A stretch of DNA of 64,000 nt from Theropithecus gelada (GCF_003255815.1 NC_037681.1:59144537-59208536); one strand, 5' to 3'; counted from the first letter of the stretch, positions 1 to 10,729 are shown. Made by a program: numbers and translations. The notes: generated by a model from the letters alone, not told the origin.

Positions 1-30
1 CCATGAATCTTTTTTAAAAAATCACATTCA

Positions 31-299
31 AGACTGGGTGCGGTGGCTCAAGCCTGTAATCCCAGCACTTTGGGAAGCAGAGGCAGGAGGATCATCTGAG
101 GTCAGAGTGAAACCCCATCTCTACTAAAAATACGAAAATTAGCCAGGCATGGTGGCATGCAGCTGTAACCCCAGCTACTTGGATGGCTGAGGCAGGAGAA
201 TGGCATGAGCCTGGGAGGCAGAGATTACAGTGAGCTATCATGACATTGTACTCCAGTCTGGGCGAGACAGCAAGACCCTATCTCGAAAAAAGAAATTAA
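31..299 (+). repeat. Alu
   Basis: Flanked by 'aaaatcacattca' duplications. Confidence 0.9.
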
Positions 300-790
300 A
301 AATCACATTCAGTTTATACCTTCCCAGTCACTATTTGTGACTGTTTTCTTTAAAAATCCTGTAGTTTATTGACATTTCATTTTTTGATAGATTTGCAAAT
401 TCAAACTATTTCACTTCTGTAATTACATGAGCCAATTCCTTACACTAAATCTCGATAGATAGATGATATTGATAGATACAGATACAAACACAGATATAGA
501 TATAGATATCCTCCTGGTTTTGTTTCCCTGGAGAACCCCAACTAATACAGTGCATTATGCTATAAACAATTTTCTAAGTCATTAAATATTCTTCTACAGC
601 ATTTTGTTTGCATAGTATCCATTATATAGGAATCCTCTCTTGTAAGAAGTTTAGATTGCTTTCATGTTTTATGTTATAGGTAATGCTGAAGTGAAAAACA
701 AGTCTGCAATAGTATTTGATTCTCACTACCTTCCTTAATACTGGATGTTAATTTTTTAATCTGCCAAATTTGATTTTAAAAATGGATTTT
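300..790. repeat. Old L1-like remnant with a (GATA)-type tract
   Basis: A gata/agat-rich tract (about 452-510) is followed by 'tttgcatagtatccattata' and 'aggtaatgctgaagtg', typical of an old L1 3' region. Confidence 0.45.
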
Positions 791-792
791 TG

Positions 793-1092
793 GGCTGGGC
801 GTGGTGGCTCACGCCTGTAGTCCCAGCACTTTGGGAGGCCGAGACAGGCGGATCATGGGGTTAGGAGATGGAGACCATCCTGGCTAATGCAGTGAAACCC
901 CGTCTCTACTAAAAATACAAAAATTAGCTGGGCGTGGTGGCGGGCGCCTGTAGTCCCAGCTACTTGGGAGGCTGAGGCAGGACAATGGCGTGAATCCAGG
1001 AGGCGGAACTTGCAGTGAGCCGAGATTGTGCCACTGCACTCCAGCCTGGGCGACAGAGTGAGACTCCATCTAAAAATAAAAATTAAAAAAAA
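793..1092 (+). repeat. AluY/S
   Basis: Complete element; followed almost directly by another Alu. Confidence 0.92.
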
Positions 1093-1102
1093 GGACATTT
1101 TT

Positions 1103-1405
1103 GGCCAAGCATGGTGGCTCACGCCTGTAATCCCAGCACTTTGGGAGGCCAAGGTGGGCAGATCACGAGGTCAGGAGTTCGAGACCAGCCTGGCAAACAC
1201 GGTGAAATCCTGTCTCCACTAAAAACACAAATATTAGCCAGGCATGCTGGCATGCGCCTGTAATCCCAGCTACTCAGGAGGCTGAGACAGGAGAATTGCT
1301 TGAACCCGGAAGGCAGAGGTTGCAGTGAGCAAATATCGTGCCACTGCACTCCAGCCTGGGTGACAGAGAGAGACTCCATCTCAAAAAAAAAAAAAAAAAA
1401 AAAAA
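1103..1405 (+). repeat. AluS
   Basis: Complete with a 24-A tail. Confidence 0.95.
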
Positions 1406-1690
1406 GAATCTTTTAAGTATTTTGTTGATTTACAATGAGGTTGAACGCTATGCTTATTGGCAATTTGTTTCTGTCCTTTGCTGATTTTTTTTTCTGTTGG
1501 GGTGTGTGTTCTAGCTTACTGATTCATAGGAACTCCTTCTACTTTAAGGACATCAGTCCTTTGTATTCACTGGTATATTTTCCTGACTTTCGTAGTATTA
1601 ACAGTTAAATGATTATCTTAAATTTGTTATAGTATATGTATATTGAAAATAATCATAACTATCTGGTTATGTTAATGTTAATTTAGGTTG
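1406..1690 (+). repeat. Old L1 3' remnant
   Basis: 'gctgatttttttttctgttgg', 'attcataggaactcc' and 'acatcagtcctttgtattc' are L1 3' phrases. Confidence 0.55.
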
Positions 1691-1951
1691 TTTCTTTTTT
1701 TTTGAGACGGAGTCTCACTCTGTTGCTCAGACTGGAGTGCGAATGGCGCGATCTCAGCTCACTACAACCTCTGCTCCCCAGGTTCAAGCGATTCTTGTGC
1801 CTCAGCTTCCCAAGTAGCTGGGACTATAGGCATGTACCACCACATTCCTTACCTCAACTCCTGACCTCAGGTGATCCACCCGCCTCGGCCTCCCAGAATG
1901 CTGGGATTACAGGCGTGAGCCACTGGTCCCGGCGAGCCATGGTGCCCAGCC
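1691..1951 (-). repeat. Alu with internal deletion
   Basis: About 40 bp of the middle A-rich region is missing. A (TTTTC)n tract follows (1957-2010). Confidence 0.9.
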
Positions 1952-2010
1952 TAGGTTCTTTTCTTTTCTCTTTTCTTTTCTTTTATTCTCTTCTCTTCTC
2001 TTCACTTCAT

Positions 2011-2288
2011 TTTTGAGAGAGTCTCATCCACCCACACAGTTCACTGTGGCCTTGACCTCCCCAGGCTCAGGTGATCCTCCCACCTCAGCCTCTAGAGTAA
2101 CTGGGACTACAGGCATGCCCCACCACCTCCGGCTAATTTTTGTATTTTTTTCTGGTAGAGACAGGGTTTCGCCATGTTGTCCAAGCTGGTCTTGAACTCC
2201 TGGGTGCAAATGATCCTCCTACCTCGGCACACCTCTACCTCTGCCTCTCAAAATGCTGGGATTACAGGAGTGACCCACTGCTCCCAGC
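2011..2288 (-). repeat. AluJ-like
   Basis: Diverged antisense element. Confidence 0.8.
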
Positions 2289-2378
2289 ATAATTTCGTTT
2301 AATGACTAAGTGCCAGTCATAATCAGTGGTGAAGACAGATATAAGAAACATGGTCAGAAGACAAACATTTAAAAATAC

Positions 2379-2574
2379 AGGCTGGTGCAGCACGTCATGC
2401 CTGTAATCCCAGCACTTTGGGAGGCCTAGGTCAGAGGATTGCTTGAGCCCAGACTTGAACTCAAGCTTGAACTCATTTGAGTTTGAGACCAGCCCAGGCA
2501 ACATGGCAAGACTTCATCTCTATATATAAAATAAAAGAAAAATAAAAATGTCAAATTAAAAAAAATAAAATAGG
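2379..2574 (+). repeat. Alu left monomer (FLAM-like)
   Basis: One arm ending in an A-rich tail. Confidence 0.75.
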
Positions 2575-3010
2575 ACCGGGCGCAGTGTCTCATACCTATA
2601 ATGCCAGCACTTTGGGAAGTGGAGGCAGGTGGATCACCTGAGGTCAGGAGTTTGAGACCAGTGTGGCCAATATGGTGAAACCCTGTCTCTACTAAAAACA
2701 CAAAAATTTGGCAAGGCGTGGTGGCTCTCTCCTGTAATCCCAGCACTTTGGGAGGCCAAGGAGGGTGGATCACTTGAGGTCAGGAGTTCGAGACCAGCCT
2801 AGCCAACATGGTGAAACCTCGTCTCTACTAACAATACAAAAACTAGCCAGGTATGGTGGCACGCACTTGTAATCCCAGCTACTCGGGAAGCTGAAGCAGG
2901 AGAATTGTTTGAACTTGGGAGGTGGAGGTTGCAGTGAGCTGAGATCATGCCACTGCACTCCAGTCTGAGTGATAGAGCGAGACTCCATTTCAAAAAAATA
3001 AATAAATAAA
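2575..3010 (+). repeat. Alu left arm fused to a complete Alu
   Basis: The left arm (2575-2707) runs into a full element starting near 2708, a likely insertion at the middle A-rich region. Confidence 0.8.
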
Positions 3011-3117
3011 AGGAGAAAAAGAAGAATGTCCCTTCTAATGGGCTACATGGCTTTTCCACTCAGAACTGAGCCTGTAAGATAAATGTATAATTAACCTAGC
3101 TTGTATTTATTTATCTT

Positions 3118-3304
3118 ATTTTTATTTTTTTTGAGACGGAGTTTTGCTTTTGTAGCAAGCTAATTGGCTGTGCCTGGCCTGATAAATGCATGCTTTTACA
3201 CTTAAGATTCAGTTATGTTTCAGGTTGTTAGCAACAGTAATCACTAACCTTTTAAAAGCTAGGTTAAGGCCCAGTGTGGTGGCTCTTGCCTATAATCCCA
3301 GCTT
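3118..3304. repeat. Short Alu fragments
   Basis: Antisense scrap at 3125-3170 and sense scrap at 3263-3304; the motif 'agctaatt' joins them oddly to unique sequence. Confidence 0.5.
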
Positions 3305-3440
3305 GCTATTTGTAATTGGCCTTCCATTGTACCCACTCCCACCCCAGTATCCAGGTATTAAATGACTCCCAGTAGAAAAAAAAGATTTCCTACCAAATAC
3401 TTTATTAATGCTGTGATAACAACTATTAATATTTGAATTT

Positions 3441-3752
3441 CTTTTTCTTTTTTTCTTTTTTTCTTTTTTTTGAAATGGAGTCTTCCTCTTGTTGCCCAGG
3501 CTAGAGTGCAATAGCATAATCTTGGCTCACTGCAACCTCTGCCTCCCGGGTTCAAGAGATTCTCCTGCCTCAGCCTCCCGAGTAGCTGGGATTACAGGCA
3601 CCCTCCACCATGCCCGGTTAATTTTTGTATTTTTAGTAGAGACAGGGTTTTGCAATGTTGGCCAGACTGGTCTCAAACTCCTGACCTTGTGATCTGCCCG
3701 TCTCAGCTTCCCCAAAGTGCTGGGTTTAGAAGCGTGAGCCACCGCACCCAGT
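3441..3752 (-). repeat. AluS
   Basis: Duplication 'tgaatttcttttt' on both sides. Confidence 0.92.
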
Positions 3753-3873
3753 CTGAATTTCTTTTTTCTAACAGAAACAATGCTAGGAAATCTTTCTAGG
3801 TTTATACAACTCTCTCCATGTCCAAAGTTCTATATAACTGACCATAATGTTTCATTTCATTAAAAGTTAGTTT

Positions 3874-4200
3874 TAGGCCAGGTGCAGTGACTCACAACTG
3901 TAATCCCAACACTTTGGGAGGCAGATGCATGTGGATCACTTGAGCCCAAGAATTCGAGACTAGCCTGGGCAACATGTCAAAACTTCATCCCTACAAAAAA
4001 ATCAAAAAAAAAAAAAAAAAAAAAGGTAACTGGGCATGGTGGTACATGCCTATAGCCCCAGCTATTTGAGAGGATAAGGTGGGAGGATCTCCTGAATTTG
4101 GGAGGCAGAGATTGTAGTGAGCTGAGATCGCGCCACTGTACTCCATCCTAGGCAACAGGGCAAGACTCTGTCTCAAAAAAAAAAAAAAAAAGGAAAAAAA
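3874..4200 (+). repeat. AluJ-like with long middle A tract
   Basis: Twenty-odd As separate the two arms. Confidence 0.9.
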
Positions 4201-4266
4201 ATAGAGAGCTACATACATTCCCTTTTCTGGCCAGATTCTTGTCCCCCAAGGCCTTCCCATAGAGAA

Positions 4267-4564
4267 TTTTTTTTTTTTTTTTTGAGACGAGTCTCGCTCT
4301 GTCGCCCAGGCTGGAGTGCAGTGGCCGGATCTCAGCTCACTGCAAGCTCCGCCTCCCGGGTTCACACCATTCTCCTGCCTCAGCCTCACAAGTAGCTGGG
4401 ACTACAGGCGCCCGCCACCACGCCCGGCTAGTTTTTTGTATTTTTTAGTAGAGACGGGGTTTCACCGTGTTAGCCAGGATGGTCTCGATCTCCCGACCTC
4501 GTGATCCGCCCGTCTCGGCCTCCCAAAGTGCTGGGATTACAGGCTTGAGCCACCGCGCCCGGCC
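4267..4564 (-). repeat. AluYR-type (young, cercopithecine)
   Basis: Diagnostic 'gtggccggatctcagc' and 'ggcttgagccaccgc'; duplication 'ccatagaga'. Confidence 0.93.
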
Positions 4565-4684
4565 TCCATAGAGAAATTTTACAGCTATCACAGTACAGTT
4601 CTACAACATGATCTTATGAAATTGATATGTTGGAAGAATGGTTACAAAAGAATTCTTTTGCTTACAAAGGATTTACTTTGCAGT

Positions 4685-4986
4685 TTTTTTTTGTTTTTTT
4701 GAGACGAAGTCTTGCTCTTGTCCCCCAGGCTGAAGTGCAATGGCACGATCTCGGCTCACTGCAATCTCCGCCTCCCGGGTTCAAGCGATTCTCCTGCCTC
4801 AGTCTCCTGAGTAGCTGGGATTACAGGTGCGCGCCACCACGCCCAGCTCATTTTTTTTGTATTTTTAGTAAAGATGGGGTTTCACCATGTTGGCCAGGCT
4901 GGTCTCAAACTCCTGACCTCAGGTGATCTGCCCACTTCGGCCTCCCAAAGTGCTGGGATTACAGGCGTGAGCCACCGCGCCCAGCC
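4685..4986 (-). repeat. AluS
   Basis: Duplication 'tgcagt'-like on both sides. Confidence 0.92.
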
Positions 4987-5206
4987 TGCAGTGTTTTTAA
5001 AAAACCATTTTTTCCTCATCTATAGTTGAATTTAGAAATTTTTTAAAAAGCATGTTTTGTTTAGTACCTTCCAAATGATTTGAACTTTTCAGAAATGCAT
5101 CTTCTGGGTAACTAAAATTATTTTTTGTTCCCCCCTTGTCTGACATAGATGATAATATCCTAATGCCGCACCTTACAGATAGTTGGTTGTTTGTCTCTAT
5201 TTTAAC

Positions 5207-5334
5207 AGCAACACCTCAGACTGAGCTTTGTGTGGAAGAAGTGACCTCAATCAGGAGATCAGGAGCTACCCTCATTACAACCACGTCACTCCACTTCCAC
5301 TTCAGATATTTCTCATCTGTAAGTGGGGAAACAA
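5207..5334 (+). promoter_or_regulatory. TTC39D: Probable 5'UTR start (splice acceptor) of the TTC39D exon
   Basis: A good acceptor (pyrimidine-rich tract then 'ttttaacag', AG at 5207-5208) lies about 125 bp before the ATG. This suggests the ORF sits in a terminal coding exon joined to an upstream untranslated exon, probably outside or early in the window. The leader is short and reads into the ATG with no obvious upstream ATG in a strong context. This is inference from sequence alone. Confidence 0.35.
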
Positions 5335-7056
5335 ATGATGTCACTTACTCTCAGTAAAATAAAAAGTAATCAGGAGGACAAGTTTGAAGATGCCTGTGAA
5401 AGTATCCCTGTGGCAACGACGATGAATCTACCATCTTCCTTGGAAGAATGCACCACTGGATTGTATTTATTTCTAAATAATAGATTCTCAGATGCAATAA
5501 ATCTCATTCATCCATGGTCTAAAAACAGCATGTACCATTCCCTAATGTATGGTATCCTTATGGTTGTCAAGGCCATACTGACTTTTGAGCCACATGATTT
5601 ACAGATTGGAATGATGGCTGCAAAGGATGCTTTGAAAACCTGTGACAATTTCCGAAAAAAAACTAAAATGACATTGTCTCATCTAGTAAGTAGACAGGGA
5701 ATAACGGCTATCACAGAAGAGGAATTGCATGCAGAAGTCTGTTATGCTGAGTGTTTGATGTTGAAATCCTTTATATCACTTATACAGGAGGAAAGCATGC
5801 TTGCTTTTCTTAAAAGCGGGATCAGTGTTGGGTCAAGTTACCACATATACAAAGACTGTGAACAAGTATTAACACAGATCCCTGACAACCACAGCAAAGC
5901 TCACAAACACCTGGTTGGAGGTATAAAATTTGGACTTGGAGCATTCAATTTGATGTTATCACTTATGCCACCAAAGACACTTAAACTACTCAATATTATT
6001 GGATATTCTGGTGATAGAGAAGTGGGCTTGGCTTTGCTTCATGAAAGTGCATCTGAAACCCATATAAATAATGTCTTAAGTCTTTTGACTCTACTCTTTT
6101 ATTACAATTATGTCTATGTAGCTTTTGGTGTTGAAAAGGTTTACAATTCTCCTACAGAGGATCTCTTCCTAGTCTACCTCCAGAAATTTCCAAACTGTGT
6201 CATATTTAAATTTTTCCATGCACGTTCTAGTATGCTGAAAGGAGATTTTGAAAATGCACAGTTAAAATTACAGGAGTGCATTTTTACTCAGAATGAATGG
6301 AAGCAGGTTCATCACCTCTGTTACTGGGAATTCATGTGGTGCCACATTTTACTGCAGGATTGGAGGCAGGCTTACCACTACGCCAATCTACTGTCTCAAC
6401 ACAGCAGATGGTCCAAGGCAATATACGTGTACAGTAAAGCTATCACCCTGGCTTTGCTTCCTTCTGATTTTGTGAAATCAGTAAGTGAGGATATGAACTC
6501 TCTCTTCTTAAAAGTGGAAAGCCTGAAAATCAAATTTTTAGGCAATGCTGTGCCAATAGAGAAGTTTGTTGCAGAGAAGGGTCAGCGCTATGGTACTACA
6601 ACAGGCTGGTTTACAGCCCAGCCCCTTCTGGAGTTCATATATGCCTGGAGTGGTTTCCTAGTCATGAGCAAAAAGAATGAGCTTATTTCAAGCTGGCTGT
6701 CAATAATCGACAAAGGAGAAGACCTTTTACAAGAAAATCCACATGAAGTGTATGGCACAGATGACATAAGTTTATTAAATTTACTGAAAGGCCTATGCCT
6801 GAAACACTTAGGCAAATATTCAAAGGCTGAGTATTACTTTAATCGTGTCATTCAAAAGAAGAAATCATTAAAATATGACCACTATTTGGTGCCATATACT
6901 TACTATGAACTGGGAATCTTACACTATCTAAAAGGAGACTATGACAGTGCAACAAAAAACCTAGACAACGTAAGAAATTACAAAGACTATTCCATGGAAA
7001 CCCGATTACAGTTTAGGACTCACATAGCACTTGAACAAATAGCCAAAGAAAAATGA
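5335..7056 (+). CDS. TTC39D: TTC39D, intact intronless TTC39-family protein
   Basis: A single open frame encodes 573 aa from the ATG at 5335, with a second ATG directly after it at 5338. The open frame reaches further upstream, but the codon at 5323 is GTG, so I take the first ATG. The protein matches the TTC39 (IML2-like) family along its length: a helical N-terminal block from 'SLEEC..GLYLFLNN' (about residues 34-105), 'EELHAEVCYAECLM', 'GVKFG/GIKFGLGAFNLMLSL', 'HHLCYWEFMW', and a C-terminal TPR pair with 'LVPYTYYELGILHYLKGDYDSA' (about 478-560). Length fits TTC39 paralogues (about 570-610 aa). TTC39A/B/C have many introns; this copy has none, so it is an old retrocopy. Human TTC39DP at the same locus is annotated as a pseudogene, whereas mouse Ttc39d is annotated as coding. 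Function is not established; the family is linked to lipid handling mainly through TTC39B. The next downstream feature is an RPL41 retrocopy. Confidence 0.82.
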   Translation: MMSLTLSKIKSNQEDKFEDACESIPVATTMNLPSSLEECTTGLYLFLNNRFSDAINLIHPWSKNSMYHSLMYGILMVVKAILTFEPHDLQIGMMAAKDALKTCDNFRKKTKMTLSHLVSRQGITAITEEELHAEVCYAECLMLKSFISLIQEESMLAFLKSGISVGSSYHIYKDCEQVLTQIPDNHSKAHKHLVGGIKFGLGAFNLMLSLMPPKTLKLLNIIGYSGDREVGLALLHESASETHINNVLSLLTLLFYYNYVYVAFGVEKVYNSPTEDLFLVYLQKFPNCVIFKFFHARSSMLKGDFENAQLKLQECIFTQNEWKQVHHLCYWEFMWCHILLQDWRQAYHYANLLSQHSRWSKAIYVYSKAITLALLPSDFVKSVSEDMNSLFLKVESLKIKFLGNAVPIEKFVAEKGQRYGTTTGWFTAQPLLEFIYAWSGFLVMSKKNELISSWLSIIDKGEDLLQENPHEVYGTDDISLLNLLKGLCLKHLGKYSKAEYYFNRVIQKKKSLKYDHYLVPYTYYELGILHYLKGDYDSATKNLDNVRNYKDYSMETRLQFRTHIALEQIAKEK

Positions 7057-7454
7057 CTTAAACACAAAGTGTGGTTTTGTATAGTAGAAGTGAAATATCT
7101 ACAGCGAGCAAGTAATTAACAGGTAGAAAAATCATATCTTTGCAGAAAAAAATTCAAGAGGCAGCTGCCAAGAATCTGATCAGTAATGAGAAAGGAATGG
7201 GCCATGACTTTCCCTCTTTCTTTCTCATACCTATAAAATGCGATGTCTTAGAGGCAAATGAGGTGAAGCACATTCTTGAAAACGAAAAGGCAAATGATGT
7301 ACATTAAAAAGAATTCTATGTTATAAATTCATCAATTATGTTAGAGAACATTTTCAAAACCTCAAAAACATTTTTAACATCTCACTAGATAATTTATACA
7401 ACTCACTATGCTAGGAATCCCAGTGCTCTATACATATTTTTATTTAATTGTTTT
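7057..7454 (+). other. Probable TTC39D 3'UTR, repeat-free
   Basis: About 400 bp of non-repetitive, A/T-rich sequence follows the stop codon. It contains an ATTAAA hexamer at 7303-7308 that could end the transcript. I see no other coding signal. Confidence 0.4.
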
Positions 7455-7860
7455 TCTCTCGGCCTTAGTGCCATCTTCTTGGAAACCTCTGTGCCGTGAG
7501 AGCCAAGTGGAGGAAGACGTGAATGCACAGGCTGAAGTGTAAAAGAAGAAAGATGAGGCAGAAGTCCAAGTCAACCAGTAGCTTGTGTACCCAGAAACAT
7601 GGAATGCCAGAGGCTGGAGATGCTGGTACAAGTTATTGGACTGCATGCTGCTGTCTAAGTGGATCTAGAGCTTCCATCACCATCTGATCACCGATACTAC
7701 CTCTGATACCCATCTTGCTTGTAACCAAAACAGCCCATGTTGGTTCTTTGCCCTGGAACTGTGACATTCTGTACTATTTCTCTGTTCACTTGTGGCTGAG
7801 TATAACAAGCATACAATAAATCACCTCTTCTGCTGTCTTAGCTGAAGAATTAACAAATTT
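7455..7860 (+). pseudogene. RPL41P: RPL41 processed pseudogene
   Basis: The full mRNA layout of RPL41 is recognisable: 5'UTR ('ccatcttcttggaaacctc'), the 25-codon reading frame (7496-7570) and the long 3'UTR ('acatggaatgccagaggctgg', 'gaactgtgacattctg'), with AATAAA at 7815-7820. The frame is dead three ways: the start codon is GTG (7496), a TGA stop sits at codon 9 (7520-7522), and the original stop after the final Lys is now TCA. Translated around these lesions it gives RAKWRKT*MHRLKCKRRKMRQKSK, clearly the arginine/lysine-rich RPL41 peptide. The retro-poly(A) tail has decayed to an A-rich stretch. Its hexamer lies about 760 bp behind TTC39D on the same strand. Confidence 0.9.
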
Positions 7861-8401
7861 TTAAAAAGACAAATTTCCAAACAATGATGCACCGAATGGC
7901 ACAGACTCTGAATGATTTTCCATTATACACAATCATTTTTATTGGCTTTTTATACCAGAGGGGCTTGTCCGCCCTGGGTGATCAGTAGTATTTCTTACCC
8001 TTTTTTAGTAAGAAGCAGAATGTGAGTTTATAATTTGCCACAGAATAGAGAAGAAAGCCCTCTCCTTCTTCTACACACACATAAACTCTTTGAAGATAAC
8101 TGGGAGAGGCCAAGAAGATAGATGCAGTGGCAGTCAGAGGAAAAGTTTTGTTACCACGTAATCCTCCCTTTACTTGTCCTCCTTCAGGTGTAATTCTTAA
8201 TAAGACCAGCTCTTCAACATAATTAAACTGATGGCATCTATCCATTGTGAGTGGGTTAATCTGAGAGTAAATAGCAGCTGTAGGGATGGGGCTTGGTATT
8301 GTTTTACTTGCCTTAGGGATTAAAAAAAATGACCTAATTTCCAATTCATTAAGTCTGGCTAAGTGTGTCTGCCTGGTAGTCACCCTTTGAAACAGAACTT
8401 G
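7861..8401. other. Unique sequence between RPL41P and the next Alu
   Basis: No repeat family recognised. It holds only the antisense open frame described separately. Confidence 0.5.
7982..8383 (-). other. Unassigned 133-codon open frame in unique sequence
   Basis: An antisense open frame with an ATG and no Alu content. I recognise no family in the translation ('..VKGGLRGNKTFPLTATASIFL..'). A frame of this size is expected a few times by chance in 64 kb of double-stranded DNA, so it is recorded as an open frame and not as a gene. Confidence 0.15.
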
Positions 8402-8713
8402 CGCCGGGCGCGGTGGCTCACGCCTGCAATCCCAGCACTTTGGGAGGCCAAGGCAGGTGGATCACGAGGTCAGGAGATCGAGACCATCCTGGCAAACATG
8501 GTGAAACCCCGTCTTTACTAAAAAGTACAAAAAATGAGCTAGGTGTGGTGGTGGGCGCCTGTAGTCCCAGCTACTTGGGAGGCTGAGGCAGGAGAATGGT
8601 GTTAACCCAGGAGGCAGTGCTTGCAGTGAGCGGAGATCACCGCACTCCAGCCTGGGCGACAGAGGAGACTCTGTCTCAGAAAAAAAAAAAAAACAACCAA
8701 AAAAAAAAAAAAA
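8402..8713 (+). repeat. AluY-like
   Basis: Duplication 'aacagaacttg' / 'aacagaagttg'. Confidence 0.92.
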
Positions 8714-8924
8714 CAGAAGTTGCTAGAAAAGCATAGCTTGCTAAAAACATATCAACGAAACATGCTACCTTAATACTTCGGGTATCCAAACAACCAACTC
8801 AGACAAGATGAGGAGTTGGTATTTCAAGATTTAGCGGTTTGCTTTTTAAAACATTTTCCTCATCAATTAAAAATAGACTTTGAAGTGAATAATTATGCTT
8901 GAGATATTCTTTATTATTTAATTA

Positions 8925-9121
8925 GTATGGTTATAGTGGTTAAGAGGGCAGGTTCTGGACTGATTACCTGAATTTGTATCCCAGTTCTGCCACTAACTAG
9001 CTGTGTGTGGCCTTGGGCCTCTGTATCTCAGATTCCTTGGCTATAAAATAGGGATAATAATAGTATCTGTCTCATGGTTTTGCTATGTTAAGATCGAGCT
9101 AATAAACATTTATTACTATAA
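8925..9121 (+). repeat. MIR element
   Basis: The MIR core is plain: 'atagtggttaagagggcagg', 'ccagttctgccactaactag', 'ctgtgtg..ccttgggc' and 'aaaatagggataataatagt'. It ends in an ATT/ACT-rich tract. Confidence 0.9.
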
Positions 9122-9150
9122 TTACTACTACTACTAATACTACTACTACA
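9117..9150. repeat. (ACT)n short tandem repeat
   Basis: Imperfect act/tac triplets follow the MIR tail. Confidence 0.8.
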
Positions 9151-9475
9151 TTGTTCTGCAGTGGAGGGAACTTTCTTTGAAAGAGCAAAGGTCCTGTCAT
9201 TACTTGCTTTGTCAATCTGAAATTTGACCTGTTAATTTACTTTTTCTGTTCTGTTTATTTTGGTCACTTATGAAACAAGAAACTCTCTGCCTAAATGCTT
9301 TTGGGTTTTGTAAAGTATTTCAACTTCTTCCAGTGAAGAGCACATTTATTAATTGCTTAAACAAATATGTATTGAATGTCTACTGTATGCAGTTACTGAA
9401 CAGTGCTGAGGATATAAAGTCGGTTTCTCTTCTGAGGGCCTTATTAGGGAGATAATTTAGAAAAGGATTTTGTTT
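9150..9475. other. Mostly unique sequence
   Basis: A weak ancient-repeat signal ('attgaatgtctactgtatgc', near 9370) is visible. No gene signal. Confidence 0.4.
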
Positions 9476-9787
9476 GGCCAGGCACGGTGGCTCACACCTG
9501 TAATCCCAGCACTTTGGGAGGCCGAGATGGGTGAATCACTTGAGGTCAGGAGTTCGAGACCAGCCTGGCCAACATGGCGAAACTCCATCTCTACTAAAAA
9601 TATAAAAATTAGCCGGGCATGGTGGCGCTCGCCTGTAATCCCAGTTACTGGGGACCCTGAGGCACAAGAATCACTTGAACCAGTGAAGTGGAGGTTGCAG
9701 TGAGCCAAGATTGCACCACTGCACTTCAGCCTGGGCGACAGAGTGAGAACCTGTCTCCAAAAAGAAAAAAAAAAAAAGAAAGAAAAG
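9476..9787 (+). repeat. AluS
   Basis: Tail of mixed A/G. Confidence 0.92.
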
Positions 9788-10313
9788 GAAAGGGTTTCGT
9801 TTGGGTGGAAACACTCAAAACACAGGGATTAGACGGGCATTAATTTGTCCCAAACAAAAGAAATCTGAAGGTAGGTAGTGCAGGTCTGATAGTTCATGGC
9901 TCTTTTGATTTTTCTTTTATCTTTCTACTTAGCATGTAAGCCTTCTCATGCATGTCTCCTCGTGATGGAAAGAGGCTGCCTCACCTCTAGGCCTTATGTC
10001 CAAGTCAGGCAGGCTGGAGGAAGAATGGTAAAGGGAAAAAAAGATCCTTCTCCTTCCTAGGAGGTTTCGCCTTTTTTATTCCAGAAGGGATGGCCTTCTT
10101 AGAGACTTCCATGTGTATCTCATTGGCTAGATGTATTCATATGGCCAGTCCTACCTGCAAGGGAAACTGAAGATTTTTAGCTTTGAAGCCTCATAAGAAG
10201 GTTGTGTGAAATGGTTAAGTGAACCAAGCTACATATAGCAGCTGCCAAAACACATATGTCAATAACAATAAGCTACCAAGTGGTATCAAGGGACATAGTT
10301 AAAAAGGGTAGTA
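9788..10313. other. Unique sequence, no feature seen
   Basis: No ORF, exon homology or repeat family recognised. Confidence 0.5.
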
Positions 10314-10620
10314 GGCTGGGTGCGGTGGCTCACGTCTATAATCCCAACTCTTTGGGAGGCCGAGGCAGGCAGATCACTTGAGGTCATGAGTTCGAGAAGA
10401 GCTTAGCCAACATGGCAAAACTCCGTCTCTACTAAAAATACAAAAAATTAGCCGGCTGTGGTGCCGGGCACCTGTAATCCCAGCTACTTGGGAGGCTGAA
10501 GCAGGAGAATCGCTTGAACCTGGGAGGCAGAGGTTGCAGTAAGCTGAGATGGCGCCACTGCATTCCAGCCTGGGCAACAGAGCAAGACTCCATCTCAAAA
10601 AATGAAAAATACAATACAAT
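10314..10620 (+). repeat. AluS
   Basis: Perfect duplication 'aaaaagggtagtagg'. Confidence 0.93.
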
Positions 10621-10729
10621 AAAAAGGGTAGTAGGTGGAATTTCCAGATAGCTGAACACATAGAGATTCCTGGAGGGTGGTGCACCCAGGGAGGACACAG
10701 ATGCTCCACGTCCCGTCCCCCATATGCAT

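Noticed and set aside
853..2988. Many open frames of 60-115 codons on both strands
   Set aside because: They translate Alu sequence ('..SPGDPPASASQSAGITGVSH..' type peptides) and share frames with every other Alu in the window; not genes.
5136..5357. 73-codon frame just before TTC39D as a separate small gene
   Set aside because: It crosses the probable acceptor and ends just inside the TTC39D frame with no homology; better read as 5'UTR and intron.
6293..6815. Frames of 60 and 75 codons inside TTC39D in other frames
   Set aside because: Shadows of the real coding frame.
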